A stretch of DNA of 64,000 bases from Maritimibacter sp. 55A14. GTDB taxonomy: Bacteria > Pseudomonadota > Alphaproteobacteria > Rhodobacterales > Rhodobacteraceae. Positions 52,583-60,802 of the stretch are shown one piece after another. Each line of letters opens with the position of its first letter. Position 1 is the stretch's first letter. Made by a program: the position numbers and the translations under genes. The notes beneath the pieces were generated by a model, which did not search any database, had not been told where the DNA came from, and saw nothing but the letters and a program-made list of their open reading frames with translations. The stretch spans positions 1-64,000 of the forward strand of contig NZ_QEYE01000016.1 in NCBI RefSeq assembly GCF_003122205.1. Reading direction: 5' to 3'.

Positions 52583-53002
52583 ATGAGAACAACTTGCCTC
52601 GTGGCTGCCGCCGCCCTTGCATTCTCCGCCAGCAGCGCCTTCGCTCATGATGAGGAGGCTTTGCAGATGTCACCTCCGGGTGAGCCCTACATCCAGGTCA
52701 GCGATGCCCTGCCGCTGCCGGAATTCATCCCCGGTCTTGGAACGCTCTTCGTCAATCCCGACACGCTTCCAGCCGGCCCCTTCCTCGCCTACGACCATGA
52801 CGGGAAACTCTCCGCCACGGTCTACATGACGCCGCTCGAAGATTTGCGGAACGGTACGTCCTACGATGGACTGGGTGTTGGGAACCACACCGTGTCGTCC
52901 GTCGATATCTATTACAATGCGGGGCATCCCGGTGTGGACAAACCGCATGCCCATGTCGTGCTTTTCCATGACGAAGACGCCAGGTCGAGGCTCGCCGAGT
53001 GA
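52583..53002 (+). CDS. Exported DUF5602-like protein
   Basis: 139 residues with a signal peptide (residues 1-21, SSAFA cleavage). The mature domain is beta-rich, with GLGVGNHTVSSVDIYYNAGHPG and the His cluster KPHAHVVLFH, which could bind copper or another metal. The start at 52583 has GAAAGGAA upstream; 52568 is possible. It overlaps the cupredoxin start. Confidence 0.65.
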   Translation: MRTTCLVAAAALAFSASSAFAHDEEALQMSPPGEPYIQVSDALPLPEFIPGLGTLFVNPDTLPAGPFLAYDHDGKLSATVYMTPLEDLRNGTSYDGLGVGNHTVSSVDIYYNAGHPGVDKPHAHVVLFHDEDARSRLAE

Positions 53003-53529
53003 TGCTGGCGCGCAGGGAATTTCTCTCGGCGGGGGGTGGCATGCTTGCCACCCTCGGTCTGCCTGGCACGGCGCGGGCGATTCAGGTCGAGACCATCGAA
53101 ATGCAGGGCACGGCACGGGGCGAGCGCGTCTGGTTCGCGCCCGTTGGTATTGCAGTTCCTCCCGGAACGATCCTGAGGTTCGTGAACCGCGACCCCGGTA
53201 ACAGCCATACCGCGACCGCATATCATCCGGACATCTATGACAGGCAGCGGCGCATTCCCAGGCGCGCTGAAGCGTGGGACAGCGAATTCCTCCTGCCGGA
53301 CGAAAGTTTCGAGATCACGCTGACGGTTCCCGGTGTCTATGATTACTACTGCGTTCCGCACGAAATGGCCGGCATGGTTGGCCGGATCGTCGTGGGGCGC
53401 CCCGGCGACCCAGGCTGGGAGGCAGCGGTCCCGGACAGTGACGATCTGGCCCCCGAAGTGCTCGCCGGATTTCCGTCGGTGGACGATATACTTGCGAAGG
53501 ACCGAATTCTGCAAAGGGAAGCGCAATGA
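53002..53529 (+). CDS. Tat-exported cupredoxin (plastocyanin-like)
   Basis: 175 residues. Twin-arginine signal ARREFLSAGGGMLATLG. Type I copper ligands are His in NSHTATAYHP and the Cys/His/Met of YYCVPHEMAGM. Periplasmic electron carrier or copper donor. The ATG overlaps the preceding stop by one base; the ECF sigma gene overlaps its end by 4 bp. Supplying copper or electrons to the nearby oxidase is plausible. Confidence 0.85.
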   Translation: MLARREFLSAGGGMLATLGLPGTARAIQVETIEMQGTARGERVWFAPVGIAVPPGTILRFVNRDPGNSHTATAYHPDIYDRQRRIPRRAEAWDSEFLLPDESFEITLTVPGVYDYYCVPHEMAGMVGRIVVGRPGDPGWEAAVPDSDDLAPEVLAGFPSVDDILAKDRILQREAQ

Positions 53530-54251
53530 GTCCCGCACCCAAAGCGCCCACTCACGCACAATCTCGAGGGATGGGTCCCGGTGCGACCGAAGCGCAACTT
53601 GTGGCGGCTGCCGCGGAGAGATCAGAGGCTGCCGTGCGTGAACTGATCCGCCGCAATAATCCGCGGCTCTTCCGAGTTGCACGAGGGATCGTCTCAAATG
53701 ATGCCGAAGCCGAGGATGTGATCCAGGAAACCTACCTCACGGCGTTCACGAATCTGGACAGTTTCCGAGGCGGGTCCGCATTTTCGACCTGGATAACGCG
53801 GATCGCGATCAACAACGCTTTGACGCGCCTGCGCCGGGAACGTCCTGAAGAGGAGTACGATACGGTGAACGAAAGCGATCACACGTCCGTTCTGCCCTTT
53901 CCGGGTCAGGCGCCAGGAACCGCAGAGGCCCAACTTGAGCGCCATCAGTTGCGGCGGCTGCTCGAAGAGTCGGTTGCCAGTCTGCCGCCGGAGTTGCGTC
54001 TGGTCTTTATCTTGCGTGAAACCGAGGGCATGGCGGTCAAGGAGATCGCAAGAGACCTCGAACTCAATCCTGTTACTGTCAAGACACGGCTCTTTCGAGC
54101 GCGCAAGTGGCTGAAGGTCGAGTTGGAGCGGCGCGTTCAGGGTGGTTTCGACGCCATCTTTCCCTTTGATGGGAAACGCTGCGCGGATATGGCGGATCGG
54201 GTAGTGGAAGGCCTGACCAGCGCCGGTGCTATTGGCAACAAAGGCGTGTAG
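53526..54251 (+). CDS. ECF-family RNA polymerase sigma factor
   Basis: 241 residues. Region 2 (RLFRVARGIVSNDAEAEDVI, SFRGGSAFSTWITRIAINNA) and region 4 (SLPPELRLVFILRETEGMAV with the helix-turn-helix VKEIARDLELNPVTVKTRLF). A ~45-residue tail with FPFDGKRCADMADRVV is longer than minimal ECFs. No anti-sigma gene is adjacent, so the tail or the exported partners may provide control. Confidence 0.88.
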   Translation: MSPAPKAPTHAQSRGMGPGATEAQLVAAAAERSEAAVRELIRRNNPRLFRVARGIVSNDAEAEDVIQETYLTAFTNLDSFRGGSAFSTWITRIAINNALTRLRRERPEEEYDTVNESDHTSVLPFPGQAPGTAEAQLERHQLRRLLEESVASLPPELRLVFILRETEGMAVKEIARDLELNPVTVKTRLFRARKWLKVELERRVQGGFDAIFPFDGKRCADMADRVVEGLTSAGAIGNKGV

Positions 54252-54264
54252 GATTCTTCGCAGA

Positions 54265-54479
54265 ACCCATCCGAACATCTCGTCAAGATGCCACCGCCGG
54301 TTCGAGTATGCGCGAAGATGCTGCGCGCGTTTGTTTCAGATCTCCGCTGCGAATGTCGGCCCAAACCATTGGCACCAGAACCGCGCGGATTCGTGGCTCA
54401 CGTCGACGCCACCCGCATCCTGCAAGTCATCGACATTGTGAAGCGAAAGCGGAAACCGGATGTAAAGCATAACCGCTAG
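54265..54479 (-). pseudogene. IS6-family transposase remnant
   Basis: AVMLYIRFPLSLHNVDDL, GVDVSHESARFWCQWFGP and, after a TGA at 54336, NKRAQHLRAYSNRRWHLDEM match the start of IS6/IS26-type transposases up to the first catalytic Asp. About 70 of 230 residues remain. The rest of 54252-54616 contains nothing else I can identify. Confidence 0.7.
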
Positions 54480-54616
54480 GCTGGTAATCTCTGGGCAAGT
54501 TCGGAAATAGCGAGATGGGCTGCGTTCGGTTATGGCCGGACGCTAGGAAACTGCCCTGCCCGCATCAAGTGCCATCCGTCTGACAAGACCGTCGTTGGGT
54601 AGTCTCCTTCGCGCGG

Positions 54617-55528
54617 TCAGGCCGTTTCAGCCATGGCAATGCGTCGATAGCCGGCTTGTCCGTGATAGAACCCGTTGCTGAACCGTACCCCCCTACAAAG
54701 GTCACGCAGCGAGACTTCCGCCTCGCCTAACCCAATTGTACCGTCCAGCACATTACGGAATGCTGACGCCACAGCCACCATATCGACCGACTGCGGCATC
54801 AGCCGAAGATGCGTGACGCCATCGGCCACCAGCCGCCCCGTTTCAGGCAACAGGTCGATATAGCTCTCTGACTGGGTCTGGATGCCGTTCACCCGCAGGA
54901 TCGGCCGGTCGTCTGTCGTGCGCAGCGGCATCCCGTCGGGGTCGTCCGCGCAGATGAACTGGCAATTGTCCTTGGTCCGGCCATGGGCGCGGGCGTGGTA
55001 GCAGCGCGCCGACACGGCAAGCGAGGCGCGACCGAAGACCTGCACCTCGACGCCCAGCCCGAGTTCCCGCGCCGCCTGCGCGGCCACTGCAATGGCCGCG
55101 GCGGGCATCTCTCCGGGCAGGCAGACATGCGTCGCGCCCTGCCCGGCCATCCAGGCGATGGTCGCCTCGTTATAGGCGTTCATGAACGGCCCGATGCGAT
55201 GCGGGCGGCGGCCCCGCGCAAACAGGCCGGCAGCATTGTTGATCTCGATCTCGGGGCTCTCCATCGCCGACAGATCCCCGGTCGCCTTGCGCTCGCGTTT
55301 CAGCATGACCTCGGCCAGCGACGACAGGATCACCGTCTTGCCGGCGCGCTCCAGCCGCTCGATCGTGGCGGGCAGATCGGCCTCGTGAAAGGGCGCGCGC
55401 TTGGAGCAAATCACCTCACCCAGATAGACCTCATCCACCGGGGCTTCGTCGGCGACGCGGGCGTAGAAATCGCGCCGCGCGTCCGCGGACCAGTGATAGG
55501 TGATCGGGCCAAGGGTCAGTTTCGTCAT
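54617..55528 (-). CDS. ubiV: Oxygen-independent ubiquinone hydroxylase subunit UbiV (U32 family)
   Basis: 303 residues from the ATG at 55528. Cys41, Cys176, Cys189 and Cys193 are the expected [4Fe-4S] ligands (ICSKRAPF and RCYHARAHGRTKDNCQFIC). UbiV pairs with UbiU to hydroxylate the quinone ring without O2, using prephenate as oxygen donor in the known system. Six bp after ubiU. The open frame reaching 55999 is in ubiU and not coding. Confidence 0.93.
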   Translation of the reverse strand: MTKLTLGPITYHWSADARRDFYARVADEAPVDEVYLGEVICSKRAPFHEADLPATIERLERAGKTVILSSLAEVMLKRERKATGDLSAMESPEIEINNAAGLFARGRRPHRIGPFMNAYNEATIAWMAGQGATHVCLPGEMPAAAIAVAAQAARELGLGVEVQVFGRASLAVSARCYHARAHGRTKDNCQFICADDPDGMPLRTTDDRPILRVNGIQTQSESYIDLLPETGRLVADGVTHLRLMPQSVDMVAVASAFRNVLDGTIGLGEAEVSLRDLCRGVRFSNGFYHGQAGYRRIAMAETA

Positions 55529-55533
55529 CTCTC

Positions 55534-56532
55534 TCACCGCCATTTCTTCGTCTCGAAGGCGCCCTGGGTCTGTTTCTGCCCCTCGGTCAGCGCGACCAGA
55601 TCGGCAATGTTCGCCTGCCGCCCCGCCCGGATATCGTCCACCGCCCGGCGGAAGGCCGAGACCACGCCGCGCACATAGCTCTTCGACCGCTGCCGCCCCT
55701 CGATCTTGAAGGCATGGACGCCCGCGTCGATCAGGTCGGGCAAGAGCCGCGAGAGATTGAGGCTCACAGGTTCTTCGAAGGCATAATACCCCTCGGACCT
55801 GTGCGGGGCGGTGTAACGGCCCTTGCAGATCGTGGGATAGCCCGCCTTCTCGCCGGGGCCGAAACAGTCGATGGTGAAGCCCGCCAGTTGCGAGGACATC
55901 GACCCGTCGCCGTGGCGCGCATACTCCACGTCCGAGGCAGGCGAGCACACGCCGTCCATGTTGGTGGATTGCCCGGTGAGATAGTTGGTCAGGCTGCACC
56001 GCCCTTCGACCATCAGCCCGTGATTGCCGAAGATGAAGGTCTCGATCTCGCAGGGAATCTCTTTCCGGATTTCGCGGATCTCGGGGATCGTCAGGATGCG
56101 CGGCAGAACCACACGCTTCACCCCGAAGTGTTCACAGTAATAGCGAATCGCCTCGGGGCTCGATGCGGCCGCCTGCACCGACAGATGCAGGCGGATACCG
56201 GGATGGCTGCGCGCGATGTAGTCGGCCACGCCCATATCCGCGACGATGAAGGCATCGACGCCCAGGCGTGCGCCGATGTCGGCCGCCTGCCGCCAGAGAT
56301 CGACCTTGCCCGCCGGCGGATAGGTGTTGAGCGCCAGCAGAACCTTGGCGCCCTTGGCGTGGGCATGGGCGACCGACTCGCGCAACTCGTCCGGGGTGAA
56401 GTTCAGCCCCGGAAAATTCCGCGCGTTGGTGGCGTCCTGAAAGCCGCAATAGACGGCATCGGCGCCCGCATCGACGGCGGTGCGCAGCGCGGCGGGCGTT
56501 CCGGCTGGGCAGATCAGTTCGGGATTGCTCAT
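55534..56532 (-). CDS. ubiU: Oxygen-independent ubiquinone hydroxylase subunit UbiU (U32 family)
   Basis: 332 residues from the ATG at 56532, overlapping the ubiT stop by 4 bp. It opens ELICPAGTPAALRTAVDAGA. Likely cluster cysteines are Cys179 (EGRCSLTNY), Cys196 (GVCSPASD), Cys223 and Cys236 (TICKGRY). Works as a heterodimer with UbiV in the cytoplasm. Confidence 0.93.
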   Translation of the reverse strand: MSNPELICPAGTPAALRTAVDAGADAVYCGFQDATNARNFPGLNFTPDELRESVAHAHAKGAKVLLALNTYPPAGKVDLWRQAADIGARLGVDAFIVADMGVADYIARSHPGIRLHLSVQAAASSPEAIRYYCEHFGVKRVVLPRILTIPEIREIRKEIPCEIETFIFGNHGLMVEGRCSLTNYLTGQSTNMDGVCSPASDVEYARHGDGSMSSQLAGFTIDCFGPGEKAGYPTICKGRYTAPHRSEGYYAFEEPVSLNLSRLLPDLIDAGVHAFKIEGRQRSKSYVRGVVSAFRRAVDDIRAGRQANIADLVALTEGQKQTQGAFETKKWR

Positions 56533-57059
56533 GGAAACGGGTGTCCTTCCGGTTCGCTTGGATAGGCTCGCCGCAGCCTTGCCAGGATCGCGCGACCGGG
56601 CGGCCCGAAAATCTCGGCCGTCTCCTCGGCGATCGAACCATCGACATCGTCCAGCGCATTGCGCAGCCGCACCACCGCTTCGGTATCGCCCGCAACCTCC
56701 AGATCGCGCGAGAAAAAGGCGGCGTCGCCATCCTCCTCCGAGTCGAGCAGTTCCAGCAGCAGCAGGAACCGCCCCCGGATAACCGCGCCGGCGCGGGGCG
56801 CGGCATCGCGCGGCACGGCGCGGAGGACGAGCGCCTGCGGGTCCGGGCGAAGATGGAGGGCAAAGGGCAGTTCCACCGGGTCGATCAGGAAGTCGGTCGA
56901 TCGGTGCGGCCCCAACCGCGCGAAGAGCGACAGGTGATTGCGCGCGATCTTGCGGACGACACGGGACAGGAGCGGTTGCACGAGCAAGCAGGCCAGCCGC
57001 GACACCGCCGCCTGTCCGGGCCTCTGTGCAAGGGTGGAGGCGCCGGCACTGACGCTCAT
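56529..57059 (-). CDS. ubiT: UbiT, SCP2-domain lipid-binding accessory of anaerobic ubiquinone synthesis
   Basis: 176 residues. The SCP2 lipid-binding domain spans about 40-150 (FLIDPVELPFALHLRPDPQA). UbiT replaces UbiJ as the quinone-intermediate carrier under anoxia. Its start overlaps the cyclo-ligase remnant by 4 bp. Confidence 0.88.
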   Translation of the reverse strand: MSVSAGASTLAQRPGQAAVSRLACLLVQPLLSRVVRKIARNHLSLFARLGPHRSTDFLIDPVELPFALHLRPDPQALVLRAVPRDAAPRAGAVIRGRFLLLLELLDSEEDGDAAFFSRDLEVAGDTEAVVRLRNALDDVDGSIAEETAEIFGPPGRAILARLRRAYPSEPEGHPFP

Positions 57060-57280
57060 GGCCGGAGTTCCCGTTCTGCATGCACTCCGGTTCCGGTCGA
57101 GATCAGGCCGAGCGGCATGTCACGGGGTTGCGGATGGATCGTCTTCGGCTGCGCAGCGGTGAGCGCGTCGCCGATGGTGACGGGCCGCAGCGTCAGCATG
57201 GCCGGCGTCCGCTCGAAAGAGGCGGGATCGCCCTCGGGCGCCGTGGAAGGTGGCGAGGCATATGTTCCGGATACGCTCAA
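57056..57280 (-). pseudogene. 5-formyltetrahydrofolate cyclo-ligase, C-terminal remnant
   Basis: The frame encodes ASFERTPAMLTLRPVTIG and TIHPQPRDMPLGLISTGTGV, which line up with YFDRTLAALKPRPFVIG and TIFPQPHDIPLDLIVTEAGV of the intact enzyme at 43427-44134. Only the last quarter (about 55 residues) remains; the ATP-binding part is gone. It is still bracketed by 4-bp overlaps with hemerythrin and ubiT, so it may be translated as a short peptide. Confidence 0.6.
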
Positions 57281-57765
57281 ATATCGGGCTCGAAACGGGG
57301 GAAGAGCACGTCGTTCTCGAGGTACCTGTGCTCGTCGAGATCTTCGGCCAGCTTGCCCAGGCCGGCATAGAGCCGGATCCAGGAACCGCAGGCATGGGAA
57401 GGCAGCCGGAACCCGTGCGTGATCGCTGCGATCCTGTTCAAGGCCGCCTCATGTCCGGCGTGGTCATCGCGCAAGAGGGAAATCGACTCGTCCACTTGCC
57501 CGGACATCCCGGCATCGAGCGCGGGAAAGACAACCGCTTCCTCGTTGCGCATGTGGTCCTCAAGGTCCGCGATCATAGCCTCGAGCGCCTGCGTCAGCCC
57601 ATGCGGAGCGTCGATGTCATTGGCGTGGACGGTCTCGACCTTCTGCGCCAGCGCGATCAGTTCAGGTAACTCGCGCCGGTGCGTTTCATGATAGCGCACA
57701 AGGATGTGTTCGATCAGCGTCGGTGTCGGCGGCTGTGGCGCGAGGGATTCGACAGTTTCGATCAT
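57277..57765 (-). CDS. Hemerythrin-domain di-iron protein (copy 2)
   Basis: 162 residues from the ATG at 57765 with AAGGAGG 7 bp upstream; the frame extends to 57798 without a better site. Ligand pattern as in copy 1: VRYHETHRRELPEL, ETVHAND, EDHMRNEEAVVFP, LRDDHAGHE and DEHRYLENDVLFPRF. Likely Fe-S repair after NO stress. First gene of the unit leading into ubiTUV, divergent from nsrR copy 2. Confidence 0.9.
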   Translation of the reverse strand: MIETVESLAPQPPTPTLIEHILVRYHETHRRELPELIALAQKVETVHANDIDAPHGLTQALEAMIADLEDHMRNEEAVVFPALDAGMSGQVDESISLLRDDHAGHEAALNRIAAITHGFRLPSHACGSWIRLYAGLGKLAEDLDEHRYLENDVLFPRFEPDI

Positions 57766-57882
57766 CCAAACCTCCTTGTCGGGCATCGCGTCGCCCAACC
57801 GACGTGCGCGCTTGTGTAAGAACCCGTATGTTCGATCTCGACGACATGTCCGGTCTTCGGTCCTTGATGCGACCGTGACGAA

Positions 57883-57934
57883 TTGGTATCTGAGTTGCGC
57901 ATATCATCGACCTAATGCGTAACTCAAATACCAA
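57883..57934. promoter_or_regulatory. Inverted 20-bp repeats, candidate NsrR operators
   Basis: TTGGTATCTGAGTTGCGCAT (57883-57902, plus) and TTGGTATTTGAGTTACGCAT (minus strand, 57934-57915) are identical at 18 of 20 positions, separated by 12 bp. They occupy the gap between divergent hemerythrin and nsrR copy 2, so each could serve one direction. Confidence 0.65.
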
Positions 57935-57949
57935 ATCAGGACCGCGACC

Positions 57950-58363
57950 TTGCGCCTCACCTCCTTCACCGATTTCGGGCTGCGTGTGCTCATGCGGATG
58001 GCGGGCGAGCCTGAACGCCCCTTCACCACCGCGGAACTGGCCAACGAGTTCCGCATCTCGCGCAATCATCTGGCCAAGGTGATTTCGGCTCTCTCTGCGG
58101 GGGGGTATCTTGAGACCCGCCGCGGTGGTGGCGGCGGCGCCGTACTTGCACGGCGGCCCGGTGACATCCGCCTCGGCGATGTCGTGGCTCTGCTGGAGGC
58201 GGATCAGGCGCTGGTGGAATGCTTCCTACCCGGCGGCAAAGCCTGCACACTGCTGCCCGCCTGCCGACTGAAGGCGCGGCTGGCCCAAGCCCAAGCCAGC
58301 TTCATTGCTGACCTCAATCGCGGCACGCTGGCCGATTGCGTCTATCGACCCGTCGAAGCATGA
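57950..58363 (+). CDS. nsrR: Rrf2-family NO-sensing repressor NsrR (copy 2)
   Basis: 137 residues from a TTG at 57950; the alignment MRLTSFTDFGLRVLMRMA with copy 1 fixes this start. Fe-S ligands Cys91, Cys99 and Cys105. About 60 percent identical to copy 1 by eye, with recognition helix FRISRNHLAKV versus FGLSRNHLTKI, so the two may bind related sites. Monocistronic. Confidence 0.88.
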   Translation: MRLTSFTDFGLRVLMRMAGEPERPFTTAELANEFRISRNHLAKVISALSAGGYLETRRGGGGGAVLARRPGDIRLGDVVALLEADQALVECFLPGGKACTLLPACRLKARLAQAQASFIADLNRGTLADCVYRPVEA

Positions 58364-58388
58364 CGCGCAACCAAGACGATCCAGCCCC

Positions 58389-58476
58389 AAGACGGTTGCG
58401 AAGTGGCGCAAACGGGCGACGGTCGAGGATCTGAAGACCGGTGCTAAGGAGCCGCGATGGACGGTCTTGACCGGCT
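58389..58476 (+). pseudogene. IS481-like transposase fragment
   Basis: KTVAKWRKRATVEDLKTGAK matches the helix-turn-helix region of IS481 transposases. About 30 residues remain. Confidence 0.5.
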
Positions 58477-58609
58477 GACGTTGATCGCGCCTGAAGTTGT
58501 GGTGGCGATCCTGGACGGCACGCAAGGGCCGGAGGTGATGTCGGCGCGGGTACTGGAGCCGTCTCCGGTGGAGTCGGATGAGCAATTCCCCCATTTCATT
58601 GCCGCCTAG
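58457..58609 (+). pseudogene. Serine recombinase C-terminal fragment
   Basis: 50 codons, DRLTLIAPEVVVAILDGTQG followed by ARVLEPSPVE, resembling the last residues of large serine recombinases (LAPEIVEAI-type ending). Fused in sequence to the IS481 relic. Ends at a TAG at 58607. Confidence 0.45.
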
Positions 58610-58626
58610 ACCAGATCACTGGCAAA

Positions 58627-59037
58627 CTAGCAGTAACTTGCCTGCCTGATGAATCGCGTTGCGTCCGAAGTCTCGTACTTCCGGTAGCGTCCGCCAGAAT
58701 ACCGCGGACAATCCAGCGCGTTACCGCTGGCGATGACAGCTGCCGCAAGATCTGTGTCACCGACAAAGCAACTGCCGATGTATCTGTCGTAGCTCTTTTC
58801 GCCATTCAGTTTGCAGAGGACAATCTGACCGGCCACAAGCCGCTCCAGCTCCTTTGTTGCTGCCCTGTAGCGGGGTTGACCGCGCTCGGGAGCGTCGAGG
58901 CCGTTCAGCCTCACCTTGATGTTGCCGAGCCACAAAGTGTCGCCATCAACAACATGCGCTCTGCCCTTTAGGTCTTGTGCGACACTGGGAAAAGCAATGA
59001 AGACGCTCAGCAGGATGGTCAGAACACAGCGCGTCAT
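58627..59037 (-). CDS. Secreted thermonuclease-like (SNase) protein
   Basis: 136 residues with a signal peptide (residues 1-20). Catalytic pattern: Asp in VVDGDTLWLG, Arg in KVRLNGLDAPE with its Glu, and Arg in YDRYIG. Two or three Cys near the end may form disulfides. The frame extends to 59184 but that reaches the IS5 element. Degrades nucleic acids outside the cytoplasm. Confidence 0.82.
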   Translation of the reverse strand: MTRCVLTILLSVFIAFPSVAQDLKGRAHVVDGDTLWLGNIKVRLNGLDAPERGQPRYRAATKELERLVAGQIVLCKLNGEKSYDRYIGSCFVGDTDLAAAVIASGNALDCPRYSGGRYRKYETSDATRFIRQASYC

Positions 59038-59083
59038 GCATTCACCTGGACAAGAATTTCCCCTAGAGGTCAGGCGTTTTACT

Positions 59084-60133
59084 GGCTCTGTTGCACAAAT
59101 CGGGTGATGGCCGCGGTTCCCCTTTCCCCGGACAGACCTATCCCACGGCTTCAGTGACGGGTATGCCGAGCGCGGTGTAGCCATTCAGGACGGCGATGCG
59201 GACCTGGAGTTCCGCGATCTGGCGATCGAAGTCTCGCGCCATGAGGCGCTGGTCCAGCAGTTTCACACAATGCATCTTCGTCTCGACGCGGCTCCGGCGG
59301 TGGTATCCGCTCCATCGTCGCCAGAGCGCGCGGCTGAGGTATTTGGCAGCGCGCAGGGCCTCGTTGCGCGCCACGGCGCCGGCGGTGACGGCCTTCCATG
59401 GCTTCGCGTTTCTGCGAGGCGGGATCACGGCGTGGGCCCCGCGGTCAGCGATTGCTTCGTGGCACTTGCGGGTATCGTAGGCGCCGTCTGCGGTGACACT
59501 GCCGATCTCGACCTCTCGCGGGATCTGGTCCAGCAGGTCGGGCAGCACCGGCGCATCTCCGATCTGGCTCCCGGTAATCTCGACGGCCCGAACCTCCAAC
59601 GTTTGCTCGTCGATCCCCAGGTGGATCTTGCGCCAGACCCGCCGTTTGGGGCCTCCGTGCTTGCGTGCGTGCCACTGGCCTTCGCCCTCGACCTTGATCC
59701 CGGTGCTGTCGATCAGCAGGTGCAGCGGGCCCTTGGAATCGCGATACGGGATGTTCACGGCTAGGGTCTTCTGGCGACCCGACAGCGTGCTGAATTCAGG
59801 CACCGTCCAGTCGAGGCCAACCAAGCGTAGCAGGCTTTCGACGAACCCGGTCGTCTGCCGCAACGCCATGCCGAACAGCACCTTCATGGAGAGGCAGGTC
59901 TGAATGGCAGCATCACTGTACGTCTGCTGTCGGCCACGTCGACTTGTCGGCGCGGCCTCCCAGATCATCTCGGGGTCGAACTAGATCGTCAGCGAGCCTC
60001 GGAGGTTGAGCGCTTCATTGTAGGCCGGCCAGTTCCTGGTCCTGTAGGTTGGGGGTGTCGGTCTGCTCATGCATCCCAGCTACCACGCTGGATTCCCGAG
60101 ATGAATCCCTTAAGGGATATATGCAACAGAGCC
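59084..60133 (-). mobile_element. IS5-family insertion sequence (about 1050 bp)
   Basis: Ends GGCTCTGTTGCA (59084-59095) and TGCAACAGAGCC (60122-60133) are perfect inverted repeats of 12 bp. Flanks do not match, so no target duplication remains. The right flank is inside a P-type ATPase gene, the left in unrelated sequence, implying a deletion next to the element. Confidence 0.88.
59138..60070 (-). pseudogene. IS5-family transposase with an in-frame TAG
   Basis: Starting at ATG 60070, PTYRTRNWPAYNEALNLRG leads to a TAG at 59983-59981 where relatives have Trp (LTIWFDPEM). Downstream of the stop the frame is open from 59968 for 276 residues, with the DDE core intact (LLIDSTGIKVEGEGQW, SVTADGAYDTRKCH, RRSRVETKMHCVK). 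Translation from the internal ATG would lack the DNA-binding start. Confidence 0.8.
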
Positions 60134-60802
60134 CCTGGGCTTCCTCCACCAGCCCGACGATCCCGGCATAGGTGCTGTCCTTCGCCTCTCGGGCCGCCGT
60201 CAGGTCGAAGGCGTCGCCCGCGTTGGTCGAGCCGCTCATGGCGTCGGCCCCGCGCGCCAACCGCACCGGGAGGGACTCGCCGGTCAGCGCCGAGGTGTCG
60301 AGGAAGGCCGTGTCGGAGGCCACCGTGCCATCCACCGGCACCACGTCGCCCTGCCGGATCAGCAGGCGATCGCCGGGTGCGAGTTCGTCAAGTGGCACCT
60401 CCTCCAGCCCGCCGTTGCGGTGCCGGGTCGCAGTCCGGGGCACGCGGGACAAAAGGTCCTGCATGGAACGACGGGCACGGCCTCGGCGAAGGCTTCGAGG
60501 AAGGTGCCGCCCGAATACATCACCGCGACGACCGCCGCGGCCAGCGTCTCGCCGAAGACGAGCGCCGCCGACATGGATAACGCGGCAACGATATCGAGGC
60601 CGACCTCGCCGCGCCCGATGCTTCGGACGATCTCGACCACGAGTGCGGCCAGCGCAGGAACGACTCCTGCGATCCGGACGAGGTTCGCGATATCGGGTTG
60701 GCCCGCCAACCAGAACGCCAGTCCACCAGTCAAGCCTGCCACGGCCAGCAGCAGGATTGCAGTCTTGGAGCGACCGGTACGGGACTGTTCCATGCGGCTC
60801 AT
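60134..60802 (-). pseudogene. Heavy-metal P-type ATPase, N-terminal remnant
   Basis: From ATG 60802 the frame encodes membrane helices (ILLLAVAGLTGGLAFWLAG, VGLDIVAALSMSAALVFGE). A frameshift near 60478 moves the match to another frame, with PLDELAPGDRLLIRQGDVVP and the TGES-type actuator motif LDTSALTGESLPVR. The IS5 element then cuts it off, so the phosphorylation Asp and ATP domain are missing. Probably once a zinc or cadmium exporter. ATGA overlap with apbE. Confidence 0.8.
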
